Below are positions 20,360 through 31,497 of a stretch of DNA of 64,000 nt, in pieces. A program made the position numbers and the translations under genes. The notes under the pieces are model-generated. The model had not been told where the DNA came from, searched no databases, and saw only the letters and a list, made by a program, of their open reading frames with translations. Source of the DNA: Microbulbifer taiwanensis (lineage in GTDB: Bacteria; Pseudomonadota; Gammaproteobacteria; Pseudomonadales; Cellvibrionaceae); NCBI RefSeq assembly GCF_014904815.1, contig NZ_JACZFR010000052.1:1-64000 (forward strand). The letters run 5' to 3'. The number at the start of each line of letters is the position of its first letter. The first letter of the stretch is position 1.

Positions 20360-21136
20360 TCAGGCGGCCCGGGGAAATAATCGATAAAAGTTTTCGGTAG
20401 TGATTGCGGCCAGCTGCTCGAAGGGGATGCCGCGCAGCTCCGCGATAAATTCCGCAACCTCGCGCACATAGGCGGGTATATTTGGCTTGCCGCGGTAGGG
20501 GACCGGAGCCAGGTAGGGGGAATCCGTCTCCACCAGCAATCGATCCAGCGGTACCTTTCGCGCGACATCGCGCAGTGCCTCGGCATTCTTGAAGGTCACA
20601 ATACCGGACAGCGAAATGTAGTAATTGAGATCCAGTGCGGCCCTGGCCATTTCCCAGCTTTCGGTAAAGCAGTGCAGCACCCCGGCGTGCTCCGGGTCTC
20701 CGTGCTCGCGAATCAGCTCGATGGTGTCCTCGCGGGCGTCGCGGGTGTGGACTATCACCGGCAGTTCCGCCCGGCCGGCCGCCTGCAGGTGGGCGACAAA
20801 GCTCTGCTGCTGAACTTCCCGGGTCTCGGTGCTGTAGTAGTAGTCGAGACCGGTTTCGCCAAGAGCCACGACATTGGGCTTCCGCGCCATCTCCAGCAGC
20901 CTGTCCACATCGGCGAGACCGGAATCCACATCCAGCGGGTGCACGCCCACGGAGCAGACCACATCGTCGTATTTTCCGGCCAGGTCCACTACCCGGTCGA
21001 CGTTATCCAGGCTGATCCCCACGCACAGGAACTTGCCCACGCCGCGGCTGCGCGCCAGGTCCAGCACCGCGTCCAGGTCGCCCTCGAATTGATCCAGTTT
21101 GAGTCTGTCGAGATGACAGTGGCTGTCTACAAGCAT
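20360..21136 (-). CDS. TatD-family metal-dependent hydrolase (YcfH type)
   Basis: 258 residues of the amidohydrolase fold. The metal site 'DSHCHLDRL' is at the N-terminus, with 'GETGLDYYYS', 'VIVHTRDARE', 'GVLHCFTES' and 'LLVETDSPYLAP' following in family order. These proteins are magnesium-dependent 3'-5' nucleases/deoxyribonucleases. AGGA lies before the ATG. It is at the end of the tmk-holB-pilZ-tatD operon known from pseudomonads. Confidence 0.92.
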   Translation of the reverse strand: MLVDSHCHLDRLKLDQFEGDLDAVLDLARSRGVGKFLCVGISLDNVDRVVDLAGKYDDVVCSVGVHPLDVDSGLADVDRLLEMARKPNVVALGETGLDYYYSTETREVQQQSFVAHLQAAGRAELPVIVHTRDAREDTIELIREHGDPEHAGVLHCFTESWEMARAALDLNYYISLSGIVTFKNAEALRDVARKVPLDRLLVETDSPYLAPVPYRGKPNIPAYVREVAEFIAELRGIPFEQLAAITTENFYRLFPRAA

Positions 21137-21158
21137 GACTTCCTATAGCGTGACGGGG

Positions 21159-21512
21159 TTACAGCGTGTGGGTGGGCCGGCTGGATTCCAGGGATCCCGC
21201 CAGGTAGGTTTCGATCTTGTTCTGGGCGATATTGTCCTTGTCACTGAACTGCACGCCGATCCCCGGTGTGCGGTTGCCCTGAGCGCCGCCTGGCGTGATC
21301 CACACCACCTTGCCGGCCACCGGAACCTTCTCCGGCTCATCCATCAGGCTCAACAGCAGGAATACCTCGTCGCCAAGGCTGTAGGACTTATCGGTGCTGA
21401 TAAACAGGCCGCCATTCTTCACGAACGGCATATAGGCCGCGTAGAGCACGGACTTGTCCTGGATCTTCAGCGATAGGATACCGTTGCGGGCACCGCCCCC
21501 CATGGCTTTCAT
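21159..21512 (-). CDS. pilZ: PilZ-domain protein for type IV pilus assembly
   Basis: 117 residues, beginning MKAMGGGARNGILSLKIQDK with GAGG nine bases upstream. A longer in-frame start would run through the repeat at 21596, so it is rejected. The body is a PilZ beta barrel ('GGLFISTDKSYSLGDEVFLL', 'VAGKVVWITP', 'GIGVQF'). The N-terminal RxxxR/D-N-SxxG c-di-GMP motif is not obvious. This agrees with canonical PilZ itself, which does not bind c-di-GMP but acts on PilB. Position between holB and tatD is conserved. Confidence 0.88.
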   Translation of the reverse strand: MKAMGGGARNGILSLKIQDKSVLYAAYMPFVKNGGLFISTDKSYSLGDEVFLLLSLMDEPEKVPVAGKVVWITPGGAQGNRTPGIGVQFSDKDNIAQNKIETYLAGSLESSRPTHTL

Positions 21513-21598
21513 AGCCGGACCTCGTTGTTCTTCATTGTGACGGTAACTTATCTGAGCGTGCCGGTTGTGTCCAGAATTGCGGGGCTCGGGACTCACCG

Positions 21599-21656
21599 TA
21601 GGGTGCGCCGTGCGCACCATCAGAGTCAATTGGTGCGCGCGGCGCACCCTACCTGT
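21599..21656. repeat. GTAGGGTGCGCC-type inverted repeat overlapping holB stop
   Basis: Arms GTAGGGTGCGCCGTGCGCAC and GGTGCGCGCGGCGCACCCTAC are inverted around CATCAGAGTCAATT. On the minus strand the right end reads GTAG and contains the TAG stop of holB (21649-21651). Confidence 0.8.
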
Positions 21657-22665
21657 ACAGTTTTGCCCAACGGACCGCCAGCTCTTCGACCAGCAGACGT
21701 TTGTTCGGGTTGGCGCCACCGATCAGGGCCTGGCGCGCCTGCAATAGCTGGTCATAGAAAGTGAACAGGGGGCGCAGGCACTCTTCGCCGGTGCCCGGCA
21801 GACGCTGTAACAGCCCCATGACCTGCTCATCGGCCGTCAGATCGCAGCTGCGCGCGCGCAGCATCTGTGCCAGCCACTGCAACCAGAATTGTAAAAGCTG
21901 GCTTAACTCCACGCCTTCCGGAGGACTCTCCCAGCGCCCAGCCAGGGAGACGGCACTGCTGTTCCCCTGGGCCAATGCGGTGAGATCGGACAGAAACTGC
22001 TCCCGCGCCTCGCGGGATTCCGGTTCCGCCAGCTCCAGCGCCAACAGCGGCGCCCCACCGGACAGAACCAGCGCGCGCCGCGCCGCCTGGCCATCGAGCC
22101 CGCCCTCGTGTAACCAGCGCAACGCCGCCTCCTCGCCCGGCGCGGGGAAGGCCACCGACTGGCAGCGACTGCGAATGGTCGGCAGCAGGCCCGAAGGGGA
22201 GTCGGTGATCAACAGGAATATGACCGAAGCCGCCGGCTCTTCCAGGTTTTTCAGCAGTGCGTTGGCCGCATTGACATTCATCGCTTCCGCCGGCGCCAGC
22301 CACACTACCCTGGCTCCCTCCCGCCCACTGGTGCGGCCGACAAAGCTGCCCAGTTGGCGAATCTGCTCCACCTTGAGTGGTCCGCCGGGCTTCTCCGGCT
22401 CGACACGCAGGAAGTCAGGGTGAGAGCCGGCCTGCCACAGGCGGCAGCCGCGGCACTGGCCGCAGGCGAGGCCATCGCGCGGCTGCTCGCACAGTGTCAG
22501 CGCGGCGAAGGCCTCGGCGAAACGCCGCTTGCCCAGCCCCGCCTGGCCACTGAGCAACAGCGCGTGCGGGCAGCGGCCGGCGCGCCACTGGGCGCCGAGG
22601 CGCTGCCACTGCTCTGTCTGCCAGGGCAGTGGCGAAGGGACTGTCGATTGTTCGGTTTCAGACAC
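21649..22665 (-). CDS. holB: DNA polymerase III delta-prime subunit
   Basis: 338 residues from a GTG start. It has a clamp-loader AAA fold: 'PHALLLSGQAGLGKRRFAEA' replaces the Walker A, four Cys of a zinc module appear in 'LCEQPRDGLACGQCRGCRLW', and 'NALLKNLEEPAASVIFLLIT' is sensor 1. 'IRSRCQ' carries the arginine-finger region. It acts in loading the beta clamp. The TAG stop lies inside a palindromic repeat, so the last codons may have been altered by that insertion. Confidence 0.92.
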   Translation of the reverse strand: MSETEQSTVPSPLPWQTEQWQRLGAQWRAGRCPHALLLSGQAGLGKRRFAEAFAALTLCEQPRDGLACGQCRGCRLWQAGSHPDFLRVEPEKPGGPLKVEQIRQLGSFVGRTSGREGARVVWLAPAEAMNVNAANALLKNLEEPAASVIFLLITDSPSGLLPTIRSRCQSVAFPAPGEEAALRWLHEGGLDGQAARRALVLSGGAPLLALELAEPESREAREQFLSDLTALAQGNSSAVSLAGRWESPPEGVELSQLLQFWLQWLAQMLRARSCDLTADEQVMGLLQRLPGTGEECLRPLFTFYDQLLQARQALIGGANPNKRLLVEELAVRWAKLYR

Positions 22666-22688
22666 TGGGTTCTATCTTTCAATTTTCT

Positions 22689-24434
<1,746 letters not shown>

Positions 24435-24438
<4 letters not shown>

Positions 24439-25205
24439 CACAACCGTTCCGTTATCAACTGCTGCAATCGCCGCGTCTCCGGGCCTATGGACCAACGACA
24501 GTGGCCGATCAGTTCTCGCACCGGCATTACCCCACGCACGCTGTTGCACAGGGCTACCTCCATCCCGGCGCACAGGCTCTCGAGATCCATATCCACCTCC
24601 TGCAACGGGACGCGGTCGGCCAACCAGTCGCGCATCACGCCGCGGACGCCGCAGCGCCCCAGATTCGGCGTGACCCAGCCGTCGCCCAGCCAGACCAGCA
24701 GGTTGCAGCGCAGGCTTTCGATAACCCGCCCCGCGGTATCCCGCATCAGGCCGTCGCACAGCCCGATCACCGGCAGTTCGTCTTTGGCGCGATTATATCC
24801 TGTGCGCAGCAGTGATTTGCAGCCCGGGTTGGCAGTATTGAGTGTCCGCAGCCGCGTACTGCAGGGAAACAGCATCACGCCCTGCTCCAACTCCGGGGTC
24901 GACTCCAGGGACAGCAGGCTGAGATCCCACTGCCAGCGCCCCTCGACTGCGCCGCAACGAAGTCGCATTTTCGCCGCATCTTCAGGGCAATTTGCTGCAA
25001 CGGCCAGTAAAAACGCCTCAATCCGGTCCAGATCCACTGCGTTTACCCGGCCACTGCGTTGCAGGCGCTGGCGGTGCAGCGCCCACAGGGGCAGGCACCC
25101 ACGCTGGCAGCGCATGGTCTCGAGGAGCCCGTCGCGGTAGACGCAGTCCTCCGGCAGGGCGTTGACGGCACGGCCTAGGGAATAGAGTTGCGGGAGCTGG
25201 GGCAT
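24435..25205 (-). CDS. pabC: Aminodeoxychorismate lyase
   Basis: 256 residues of PLP fold-type IV. 'DCVYRDGLLETMRCQRG' replaces the usual 'DRGFQYGDGLFET'. The lysine region is 'GCKSLLRTGYNRAKDE', and 'RVIESLRCNLLVWLGDGWVT' gives the E-S-N motif. It converts 4-amino-4-deoxychorismate to p-aminobenzoate for folate. The start ATG lies 61 bp after fabF, separated by a strong hairpin. Coupled to mltG downstream. Confidence 0.9.
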
Positions 25206-25225
25206 GCTTCCCCCCCGGGAGAATT

Positions 25226-25260
25226 GCGCCCGCCCAGGTGAATGACCTGGCGGCGGGCGC
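25226..25260 (-). terminator. Strong hairpin between fabF and pabC
   Basis: GCGCCCGCC and GGCGGGCGC flank an inner AGGT/ACCT stem. No T-run follows on the minus strand, so it may be an attenuator, an mRNA-protecting hairpin or a processing site rather than a terminator. Confidence 0.5.
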
Positions 25261-25266
25261 AGCGAA

Positions 25267-26508
25267 TCAGGCGCGCTTGAAGATCAGCGAACCGTTGGTA
25301 CCGCCGAATCCAAAGGAGTTGGAAAGGGCGGCATCGATGGCCATCTGCTGGGCCTCCAGGGGCACCAGGTTGATGTTGTTGCAGGCCTCATCCGGGTTGT
25401 CGAGGTTGATGGTGGGCGGGCCCACCTGGTCGCGGAGCGCCAGCACCGAGAAGATCGCCTCTATCGCGCCGGCGGCGCCGAGCAGGTGCCCGGTCATAGA
25501 CTTGGTCGAACTGACCGCAATCTTGTCCGCTGCACTGCCGAAGATCGAGTGCACCGCCTGGATTTCCGCCTTGTCGCCCAGCGGCGTAGAGGTGCCGTGA
25601 GCATTGATGTACTGGATAGCGTCCGCCGCCAGGCCCGCATCATTGAGGGCATTCTGCATCGACAGGGCCGCGCCGGCACCGTCCTCCGGCGGCGACGTCA
25701 TATGGTGGGCGTCGCCACTCATACCGAAACCGCTCAGTTCCGCGTAGATTTTGGCTCCGCGCGCCTTGGCCCGCTCGTACTCTTCCAGTACCAACACGCC
25801 GGCGCCCTCGCCCAGCACAAAGCCGTCGCGATCCCTGTCCCAGGGGCGGCTGGCGGCCTGCGGGTCATCATTGCGGGTGGATAGCGCGCGCGCAGCACAG
25901 AAGCCTCCCAGGCCAACCGGAGTGGTCACCATTTCCGCACCACCGCACACCATCACGTCGGCATCGCCGTATTGGATGGTGCGCATACCCAGACCTATCG
26001 CGTGGGTACCGGTGGTGCAGGCAGTCGTAGTGGACAGGTTTGGCCCTTTCAAACCGTATTTGATCGACAGGTTGCCGGCGACCATATTGATGATGGCGCC
26101 CGGCACAAAGAAGGGGGATACACGGCGCGGACCTTTTTCCGCGATCAGCATTGCATTGTCTTCGATGGCCTGGATACCGCCCATACCGGAACCGATGCAG
26201 GCCCCAATCCGCGGGGCGTCATCGATACTCACCTCCAGGCCGCTGTCTTCGATGGCCTGAATACCCGCGACCATACCGAACTGCAGAAACACGTCCATTT
26301 TGCGCGCTTCCTTGGCCGGCATATAGGGCGTCGGATCGAAGTTCTTTACTGTGGCCGCAAAGCGGGTAGAAAATGCCGAAACATCAAAAGTTTCAATCGG
26401 CGCAGCACCGCTGGTGCCTGCGAGAACGGCAGACCAGGTATCGTCCACAGTATTACCCAGCGGACTGACCATACCTATTCCGGTTACGACAACTCTTCTA
26501 CGCGACAC
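25267..26508 (-). CDS. fabF: 3-oxoacyl-ACP synthase II
   Basis: 413 residues, the same length as the E. coli enzyme, starting at GTG ([20 protein letters not shown]) with GGGGGAA upstream. The longer in-frame start is not needed. The active-site Cys lies in '[12 protein letters not shown]', the two His in '[11 protein letters not shown]' and '[12 protein letters not shown]', and the C-terminus is '[17 protein letters not shown]'. It extends acyl-ACP chains, notably palmitoleate. It follows acpP. Confidence 0.95.
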   Translation of the reverse strand: MSRRRVVVTGIGMVSPLGNTVDDTWSAVLAGTSGAAPIETFDVSAFSTRFAATVKNFDPTPYMPAKEARKMDVFLQFGMVAGIQAIEDSGLEVSIDDAPRIGACIGSGMGGIQAIEDNAMLIAEKGPRRVSPFFVPGAIINMVAGNLSIKYGLKGPNLSTTTACTTGTHAIGLGMRTIQYGDADVMVCGGAEMVTTPVGLGGFCAARALSTRNDDPQAASRPWDRDRDGFVLGEGAGVLVLEEYERAKARGAKIYAELSGFGMSGDAHHMTSPPEDGAGAALSMQNALNDAGLAADAIQYINAHGTSTPLGDKAEIQAVHSIFGSAADKIAVSSTKSMTGHLLGAAGAIEAIFSVLALRDQVGPPTINLDNPDEACNNINLVPLEAQQMAIDAALSNSFGFGGTNGSLIFKRA

Positions 26509-26609
26509 TCGTGTTCCCCCGAAATTCTCTATTGCACTACCGTAAATACCCTTGTGGGGCCGCCGAACAAAATCGGATACAGCAGTCACAATTTCTCAGT
26601 GCTAATAAA

Positions 26610-26642
26610 AGGAGAGCCGTACTATGCAACATAGAACGGCTC
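26610..26642 (-). terminator. Hairpin between acpP and fabF
   Basis: GAGAGCCGT and ACGGCTCTC flank an inner CTAT/ATAG stem with a GCAAC loop. On the minus strand it is followed by CTTTTATT. It is likely a partial terminator or stabilising hairpin that lets acpP be made in excess over fabF. Confidence 0.6.
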
Positions 26643-26704
26643 TCACAATACACTCGGTCTCGAATAGCAAGCGGCTAACGAAACCCTAAACTGCCCAGCG
26701 GGGA

Positions 26705-26941
26705 TTAACCAAGGTTTTCCTTGATGTAATCGATAGCCAGCTGAACAGTGGTAATTTTCTCGGCTTCTTCGTCGGGAATTTCTGTTTCGAATTCCTCTTC
26801 CAGAGCCATGACCAACTCAACTGTGTCGAGGGAGTCAGCGCCCAGATCTTCAACAAAAGAGGCTTCAGGCTTAACGTCTTCTTCCTTCACGCCCAGTTGT
26901 TCAGCAACGATCTTTTTAACGCGCTCTTCAATGCTGCTCAT
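26705..26941 (-). CDS. acpP: Acyl carrier protein
   Basis: 78 residues, very acidic. The phosphopantetheine site is '[19 protein letters not shown]' with the modified Ser at about residue 37. It carries fatty-acid intermediates. It lies between fabG and fabF as in most gammaproteobacteria. The 225 bp between fabG and acpP (26942-27166) hold no gene and are likely a promoter region. Confidence 0.97.
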   Translation of the reverse strand: MSSIEERVKKIVAEQLGVKEEDVKPEASFVEDLGADSLDTVELVMALEEEFETEIPDEEAEKITTVQLAIDYIKENLG

Positions 26942-27166
26942 GATTCAATTTAACTCCTAGTGGATAAAAATCTGTTTTAGCCGTTATTGTTCTTGCACCG
27001 CAATGAGTTGCGGAGATAACGACCGGCTCACACAGCTTCTGGTAAATGCGAGGCGGCATTGTACCCCAACTTTTTAGGGATGTAATGCGCCGCCTTTCAC
27101 CGCCGTCAGACTGAATGCAAAATCCTTAAAAATCAACTAGTTATAGAGGATTTTTGAGGAAAAGGC

Positions 27167-27922
27167 TCACGCCATATACATGCCGCCATTGACGTGGATC
27201 GTCTCTCCGGTGACATATCCGCCGGCGTCGCTGGCCAAAAATGCGACAACCGAGGCGATCTCTTCCGGCGCACCGAGACGGCCCAGCGGAATCTTGCTCA
27301 TCAGGGCTTCGCGCTGCGCCTCCGGCAGCACCTTGGTCATATCGGTATCGATAAAACCCGGTGCAACAGTGTTTACGGTAATACCGCGGGAGCCGACTTC
27401 CGCCGCAAGCGAACGCGCAAAACCTGCCACGCCGGCTTTGGTCGCCGCGTAGTTGCTCTGACCGGCGTTGCCCATGCTGCCCACTACCGAGCTGATATTG
27501 ACGATGCGCCCCCAGCGTGCCTTGGTCATATCGCGCAGGCAGGCCTTGGTGACGCGGTAGACGGCGGAGAGATTGGTATCGATGACCGAATCCCACTCGT
27601 CGTCCTTCATGCGCATCAACAGGTTATCCTTGGTGATGCCGGCATTGTTGACCAGTATGGTCGGCGCGCCAAATTCACTTTTGGTTGCGGCGAGCAGCTC
27701 GGCGAGGCTCTCGGCACTGGTGACATCCAGCACCCTGCCGGCGCCGGCGATACCCTTCTCTGCAAAGCGCGCACTGATCTTTTCCGCGCCCGCGGCACTG
27801 GTGGCAGTACCGATAACAGTGGCGCCCAGTGCGCCCAGGGTGTCGGCAATGGCAGCGCCTATACCGCGGCTGGCGCCAGTGACCAGCGCTACCTTTTCAT
27901 TCAGAGAGTTTGTTAGTGTCAT
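27167..27922 (-). CDS. fabG: 3-oxoacyl-ACP reductase
   Basis: 251 residues. The NADP site 'VALVTGASRGIGAAIADTLG', 'NNAGITKDNLLMRM' and the catalytic 'SSVVGSMGNAGQSNYAATKA' (Ser...Tyr-x3-Lys) are intact. The C-terminal 'TGETIHVNGGMYM' is typical. Start ATG 27922 is preferred over a GTG two codons upstream, because GGAG directly abuts that GTG. It reduces beta-ketoacyl-ACP. Confidence 0.95.
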   Translation of the reverse strand: MTLTNSLNEKVALVTGASRGIGAAIADTLGALGATVIGTATSAAGAEKISARFAEKGIAGAGRVLDVTSAESLAELLAATKSEFGAPTILVNNAGITKDNLLMRMKDDEWDSVIDTNLSAVYRVTKACLRDMTKARWGRIVNISSVVGSMGNAGQSNYAATKAGVAGFARSLAAEVGSRGITVNTVAPGFIDTDMTKVLPEAQREALMSKIPLGRLGAPEEIASVVAFLASDAGGYVTGETIHVNGGMYMA

Positions 27923-27963
27923 TGTCACTCCAGGGTGATTCGGTGATACATCAATTGGCGCCT

Positions 27964-28908
27964 TTACTCGGCGACGGCCAGCAACGCCTCATTAAACTGC
28001 GCCGGCGTATCGATATTGTGACTGCCGAGGCCACGATCTATGCGCTTTGCCAACCCGGCCAGCACTTTGCCGGAACCGCATTCCAGCAGTTGTTCGGTAC
28101 CGTCGGCGGCCATGGCCTGCACACAGGAAGTCCAGCGCACCGGGCTGTAGATCTGCTCAACCATCAGTGCCTTGATCGCCTGCGGATCAGATTCCGGCCT
28201 GGCATGCACATTGTGAATAACCGGGATTTCCGGCGCGTGAAAGACCGTGGCCTCGATCTGCGGTGCCAGCTTTTCCGCCGCCGGCCGCATCAACTCGGTA
28301 TGGAAAGGCGCACTGACCGGTAGCGGCATGGCGCGCTTGGCGCCGGCAGCCTTACAGGCTTCGATGGCGCGCCCTACGGCGGCACTGCTGCCGGCGATCA
28401 CCACCTGACCGGGCGAATTGTAATTGACCGCGGCAACCACTTCGCCCTGAGCCGCATCCTCACAGGCCCTCTCCACCGCGGCATCGTCGAGGCCGATGAC
28501 AGCGGCCATGGCGCCCTCGCCTGCCGGCACGGCCTCCTGCATCAGGCGGCCGCGTTCGCGCACCAGTTGCACGGCGTCGGTGAACGCCAGAGTGCCGGCG
28601 CAGACCAGTGCTGACCACTCGCCCAGGCTGTGGCCTGCCATGCGCGCGGGATGCACCCCGCCTTTGGCGCACCAGGCGCGATACAGCGCAACACTGGCTG
28701 TCAGCAACAGTGGCTGGGTGCGTTCGGTCAGATTGATATCGGCCTGTTCGCCGGTCTGGCACAGGTCCCAGAGGTCGTAGCCGAGGACGTCGGAAGCCTC
28801 GGCAAAAGTCGCGTGTATTTCGGGAAACTCAGCCGCGGCTTCCGCCAGCATACCTATCTGCTGGGAGCCCTGGCCGGGAAAGACAAATGCGAGCCTTGCA
28901 TTGGTCAT
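27964..28908 (-). CDS. fabD: Malonyl-CoA:ACP transacylase
   Basis: 314 residues. 'AFVFPGQGSQQIGML' lies at the N-terminus. The active-site Ser is in 'MAGHSLGEWSALVCAG', the partner Arg lies in the 'LVRERGRLMQEAVP' region and His in 'PVSAPFHTELM'. It loads malonate on AcpP. AAGGATG lies before the ATG. Position between plsX and fabG is conserved. Confidence 0.95.
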   Translation of the reverse strand: MTNARLAFVFPGQGSQQIGMLAEAAAEFPEIHATFAEASDVLGYDLWDLCQTGEQADINLTERTQPLLLTASVALYRAWCAKGGVHPARMAGHSLGEWSALVCAGTLAFTDAVQLVRERGRLMQEAVPAGEGAMAAVIGLDDAAVERACEDAAQGEVVAAVNYNSPGQVVIAGSSAAVGRAIEACKAAGAKRAMPLPVSAPFHTELMRPAAEKLAPQIEATVFHAPEIPVIHNVHARPESDPQAIKALMVEQIYSPVRWTSCVQAMAADGTEQLLECGSGKVLAGLAKRIDRGLGSHNIDTPAQFNEALLAVAE

Positions 28909-28951
28909 GGAACATCCTTAAACCTGTTTGGCAGTATTTCGAAAGGGAGAT

Positions 28952-29965
28952 CTATGGCTGTGCCAGAGCCCGACCGAGCCTCGTGGCCAAATCGGCCTCG
29001 GCGCACTCTTTGGCAGTGATCATGGCCCGGAAGAATGCCTCACTGCTGGCACCACCGTGACTCTTGATCACATTGCCTTTCACCCCTAAAAAGCTGGCGC
29101 CATTATAGCGGGAGGGCTCCACCTGTGTACGCCATTTTCGCAACAGCTTTATGGCTAACTGGCCAAAAAAACGCTTGAAATACCCCTTTTTCTCGATGGT
29201 GAACGCTTTTTGACCCATCAGTCGGATCACGCCCTCGGCGGATTTCATGGCCACATTCCCCATCAGGCCATCGCAGACGACCACATCCACGACGCCGGTA
29301 AAGATGTCATGCCCCTCAACGAAACCGGCGTAATGAATCCCCGGATCCGCCTCCAGCAGCCCCGCGGCGCGGCGGATCTCTTCCGTCCCTTTATGCGCCT
29401 CGGCACCGATGTTCAGCAGTGCCACTTCGAGATCCCGCCTGCCGGTGTGCACCCGTTGCGCCTCTACCCCCATGCGGGCGAATTGCAGCAGGTCCTCGGC
29501 ACTGCAGTCGATGTTAGCACCCAGGTCGAGCAGAAAGCAGGACCCCCGCTCGGTCGGCACGGATTTGCCCAACGCGGGTTTGCGCACGCCCTCAATATTG
29601 CCAAGGATACTGCGGCTCAGCGCCAGCAATGCGCCGGTATTACCCGAGGTAACCATCGCCTGCACCTCGCCACCGGACACCGCCTGCAGCGCCATAGCCA
29701 TGGAGGATTCACGCTTGTGGCGCAACGCCTGGCGGGGATTACAGCTCTGGGTGATAACCTGCTCGCAGGAGACGATTTGCAGCCGGTTGCCGAGTTGCTG
29801 CGGCCGGGCTTCATCGATGAGGTCTTGGAGTTGGGTGCGGGGACCGAAAATCTTCAGTTCCGCCTGGGGGAATCTTTGCAGGAACCTGATACAGGCCGGA
29901 ACGACAGAGCGGGGACCTAAGTCCCCGCCCATCGCATCCACGGCCAATCGCAATTGGCTGGACAA
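28952..29965 (-). CDS. plsX: Phosphate acyltransferase PlsX
   Basis: 337 residues. 'LAVDAMGGDLGPRSVVPACI' is the family start, with 'VTSGNTGALLALSR' and 'FLLDLGANIDCSAEDLLQFA' following. It makes acyl-phosphate from acyl-ACP for phospholipid synthesis. Translation appears to start at TTG 29965, three bases after rpmF, and is probably coupled to it. No better ATG or GTG precedes the conserved block. Confidence 0.94.
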   Translation of the reverse strand: MSSQLRLAVDAMGGDLGPRSVVPACIRFLQRFPQAELKIFGPRTQLQDLIDEARPQQLGNRLQIVSCEQVITQSCNPRQALRHKRESSMAMALQAVSGGEVQAMVTSGNTGALLALSRSILGNIEGVRKPALGKSVPTERGSCFLLDLGANIDCSAEDLLQFARMGVEAQRVHTGRRDLEVALLNIGAEAHKGTEEIRRAAGLLEADPGIHYAGFVEGHDIFTGVVDVVVCDGLMGNVAMKSAEGVIRLMGQKAFTIEKKGYFKRFFGQLAIKLLRKWRTQVEPSRYNGASFLGVKGNVIKSHGGASSEAFFRAMITAKECAEADLATRLGRALAQP

Positions 29966-29968
29966 AGT

Positions 29969-30160
29969 TTACTCTTCTTCAGAGCCGCCGACTTCGATCA
30001 CCTTGCGACCGCGGTAGAAACCGTCTTTGGTCACGTGGTGACGACGGTGCTTCTCACCGGTAGTCGGGTCAACGGACAGGGTCGCGCCGGCGCCCAGGGC
30101 GTCGTGGGAGCGACGCATACCGCGACGGGAACGAGTCTTCTTGTTTTGTTGAACAGCCAT
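29969..30160 (-). CDS. rpmF: Ribosomal protein L32
   Basis: 63 residues. '[20 protein letters not shown]' is the L32 signature. No CxxC zinc pair is present, so it is the zinc-independent type. TAGGAGCAAGCC before the ATG gives an optimal ribosome-binding site. It is in its usual place between yceD and plsX. Confidence 0.97.
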   Translation of the reverse strand: MAVQQNKKTRSRRGMRRSHDALGAGATLSVDPTTGEKHRRHHVTKDGFYRGRKVIEVGGSEEE

Positions 30161-30235
30161 GGCTTGCTCCTAAAATAAACAAATTACACTGGAACCGGGG
30201 CGCCTACCGGCGAGCCCAAACTCATCCAACCGCCC

Positions 30236-30778
30236 TCAGGACTTGTTCGATGAACCCTTCAACTGTTCCAGCACTTTAAAGGGGTTTTCCCGCTGCTCAC
30301 CAGCCTCATCGGTCTCCTCCCCGCAGTGGAAGCGATCGCGAGCGATGCACTCCTCTTCGTGATAGGCCACCATGGGCAGGTTGAGCAAAATCTCATCTTC
30401 CAAAACCTGATACAGGTTCAGCTCATCGCCATCCTGTATCACCGGATCCAAATCCCGGGGCAGCGCATTGCCCTGCTCTTCGGACCACACTATCCCCCAG
30501 CGGAACTCCGCCCGGACTTCCTCGGCCACCGGCTGCAGACAACGCTGACACTGCAGTTGCACGCTGCAGTTCAATTTGCCACTCACCACCTGGTGCCGCT
30601 GAAGATCTCGCCCGAACTCAAGGTCAGCACGGACATTCCCATCGATCGACTCCACCGCAGCGCACAGCCGCTCCAGCGACTCCTGCGGCAGTATGCCGAC
30701 CAGATGCTGCTCGCGCTGCACCAGTTTGCGTGCATCGACGCTCTTGGGAAGCGCTGCTGTAGAGGGGGGTATCGACAT
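30236..30778 (-). CDS. yceD: YceD (DUF177), 23S rRNA accumulation protein
   Basis: 180 residues. 'LQCQRCLQPVAEEVRAEFRW' holds the conserved CxxC, and the C-terminal 'RENPFKVLEQLK' is the family signature (NPF..L..L). It is needed for normal 23S rRNA levels in E. coli and plants. It forms an operon with rpmF-plsX-fab genes and is divergent from maf, leaving 107 bp with the two promoters. Confidence 0.92.
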   Translation of the reverse strand: MSIPPSTAALPKSVDARKLVQREQHLVGILPQESLERLCAAVESIDGNVRADLEFGRDLQRHQVVSGKLNCSVQLQCQRCLQPVAEEVRAEFRWGIVWSEEQGNALPRDLDPVIQDGDELNLYQVLEDEILLNLPMVAYHEEECIARDRFHCGEETDEAGEQRENPFKVLEQLKGSSNKS

Positions 30779-30885
30779 AAGCGCGCAATTCTATGGACAA
30801 GCCCTACCCTTGTCAAAACAATTCAACCGCCGCAGTATCGGGCATCACAAACGATTTCAGTCAGCTCCAGTGGACACCCTCGCTT

Positions 30886-31479
30886 ATGGCCCGCCCCTTG
30901 ATTCTAGCTTCCAGCTCCCCCTACCGGAGAGCGCTGCTCGAGCAGCTGCGAATCCCCTTCGAGTGCGAATCTCCACATATAGATGAAGAAGCATTACCTG
31001 GAGAGACACCGAGACAACTGGCCCTGCGCCTGGCACGGCAAAAGGCATGCGCACTGGCGCTCCGGCACCCGGACGCCCTGATCATCGGCTCTGACCAGGT
31101 CGCCGAGTGCGATGGACAGGCACTCGGCAAGCCGGGCAGCTGCGAAAGGGCCATGGCGCAACTGCGGGCCTGCCGCGGCCGGCAAGTGCATTTCCATACC
31201 GGTATCAGCCTGCTGGACGCGGCGAGCGGGATCCAGCGCACCGAAGCGGAGACTTTCAGTGTGCATTTCAGGCAACTCAGTGAAAGCCAGATTCAACGCT
31301 ACGTAGAACTGGAGTTGCCGCTCGACTGCGCAGGTTCGTTCAAGGTGGAAGGTCTGGGGATAGCACTATTCGAAAAAATGGAAGGTTCGGATATGAATTC
31401 CTTGATCGGTCTTCCATTAATTCGATTAGTTACGATGCTGCAGGAGTTCGGAATCGACCCGCTCGCACCCATGGAATAA
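30886..31479 (+). CDS. maf: Maf-family nucleotide pyrophosphatase (YceF subgroup)
   Basis: 197 residues from ATG 30886. 'LILASSSPYRRALLEQL' is the phosphate-binding start, 'ALIIGSDQVAECDGQALGKP' carries the catalytic Asp and Lys, and 'EGSDMNSLIGLPL' the end. The YceF subgroup hydrolyses 7-methyl-GTP, a house-cleaning role. An upstream in-frame ATG (30793) adds a non-conserved tail and is rejected. Confidence 0.92.
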   Translation: MARPLILASSSPYRRALLEQLRIPFECESPHIDEEALPGETPRQLALRLARQKACALALRHPDALIIGSDQVAECDGQALGKPGSCERAMAQLRACRGRQVHFHTGISLLDAASGIQRTEAETFSVHFRQLSESQIQRYVELELPLDCAGSFKVEGLGIALFEKMEGSDMNSLIGLPLIRLVTMLQEFGIDPLAPME

Positions 31480-31497
31480 GGCGCTCATCGAGGCCCC

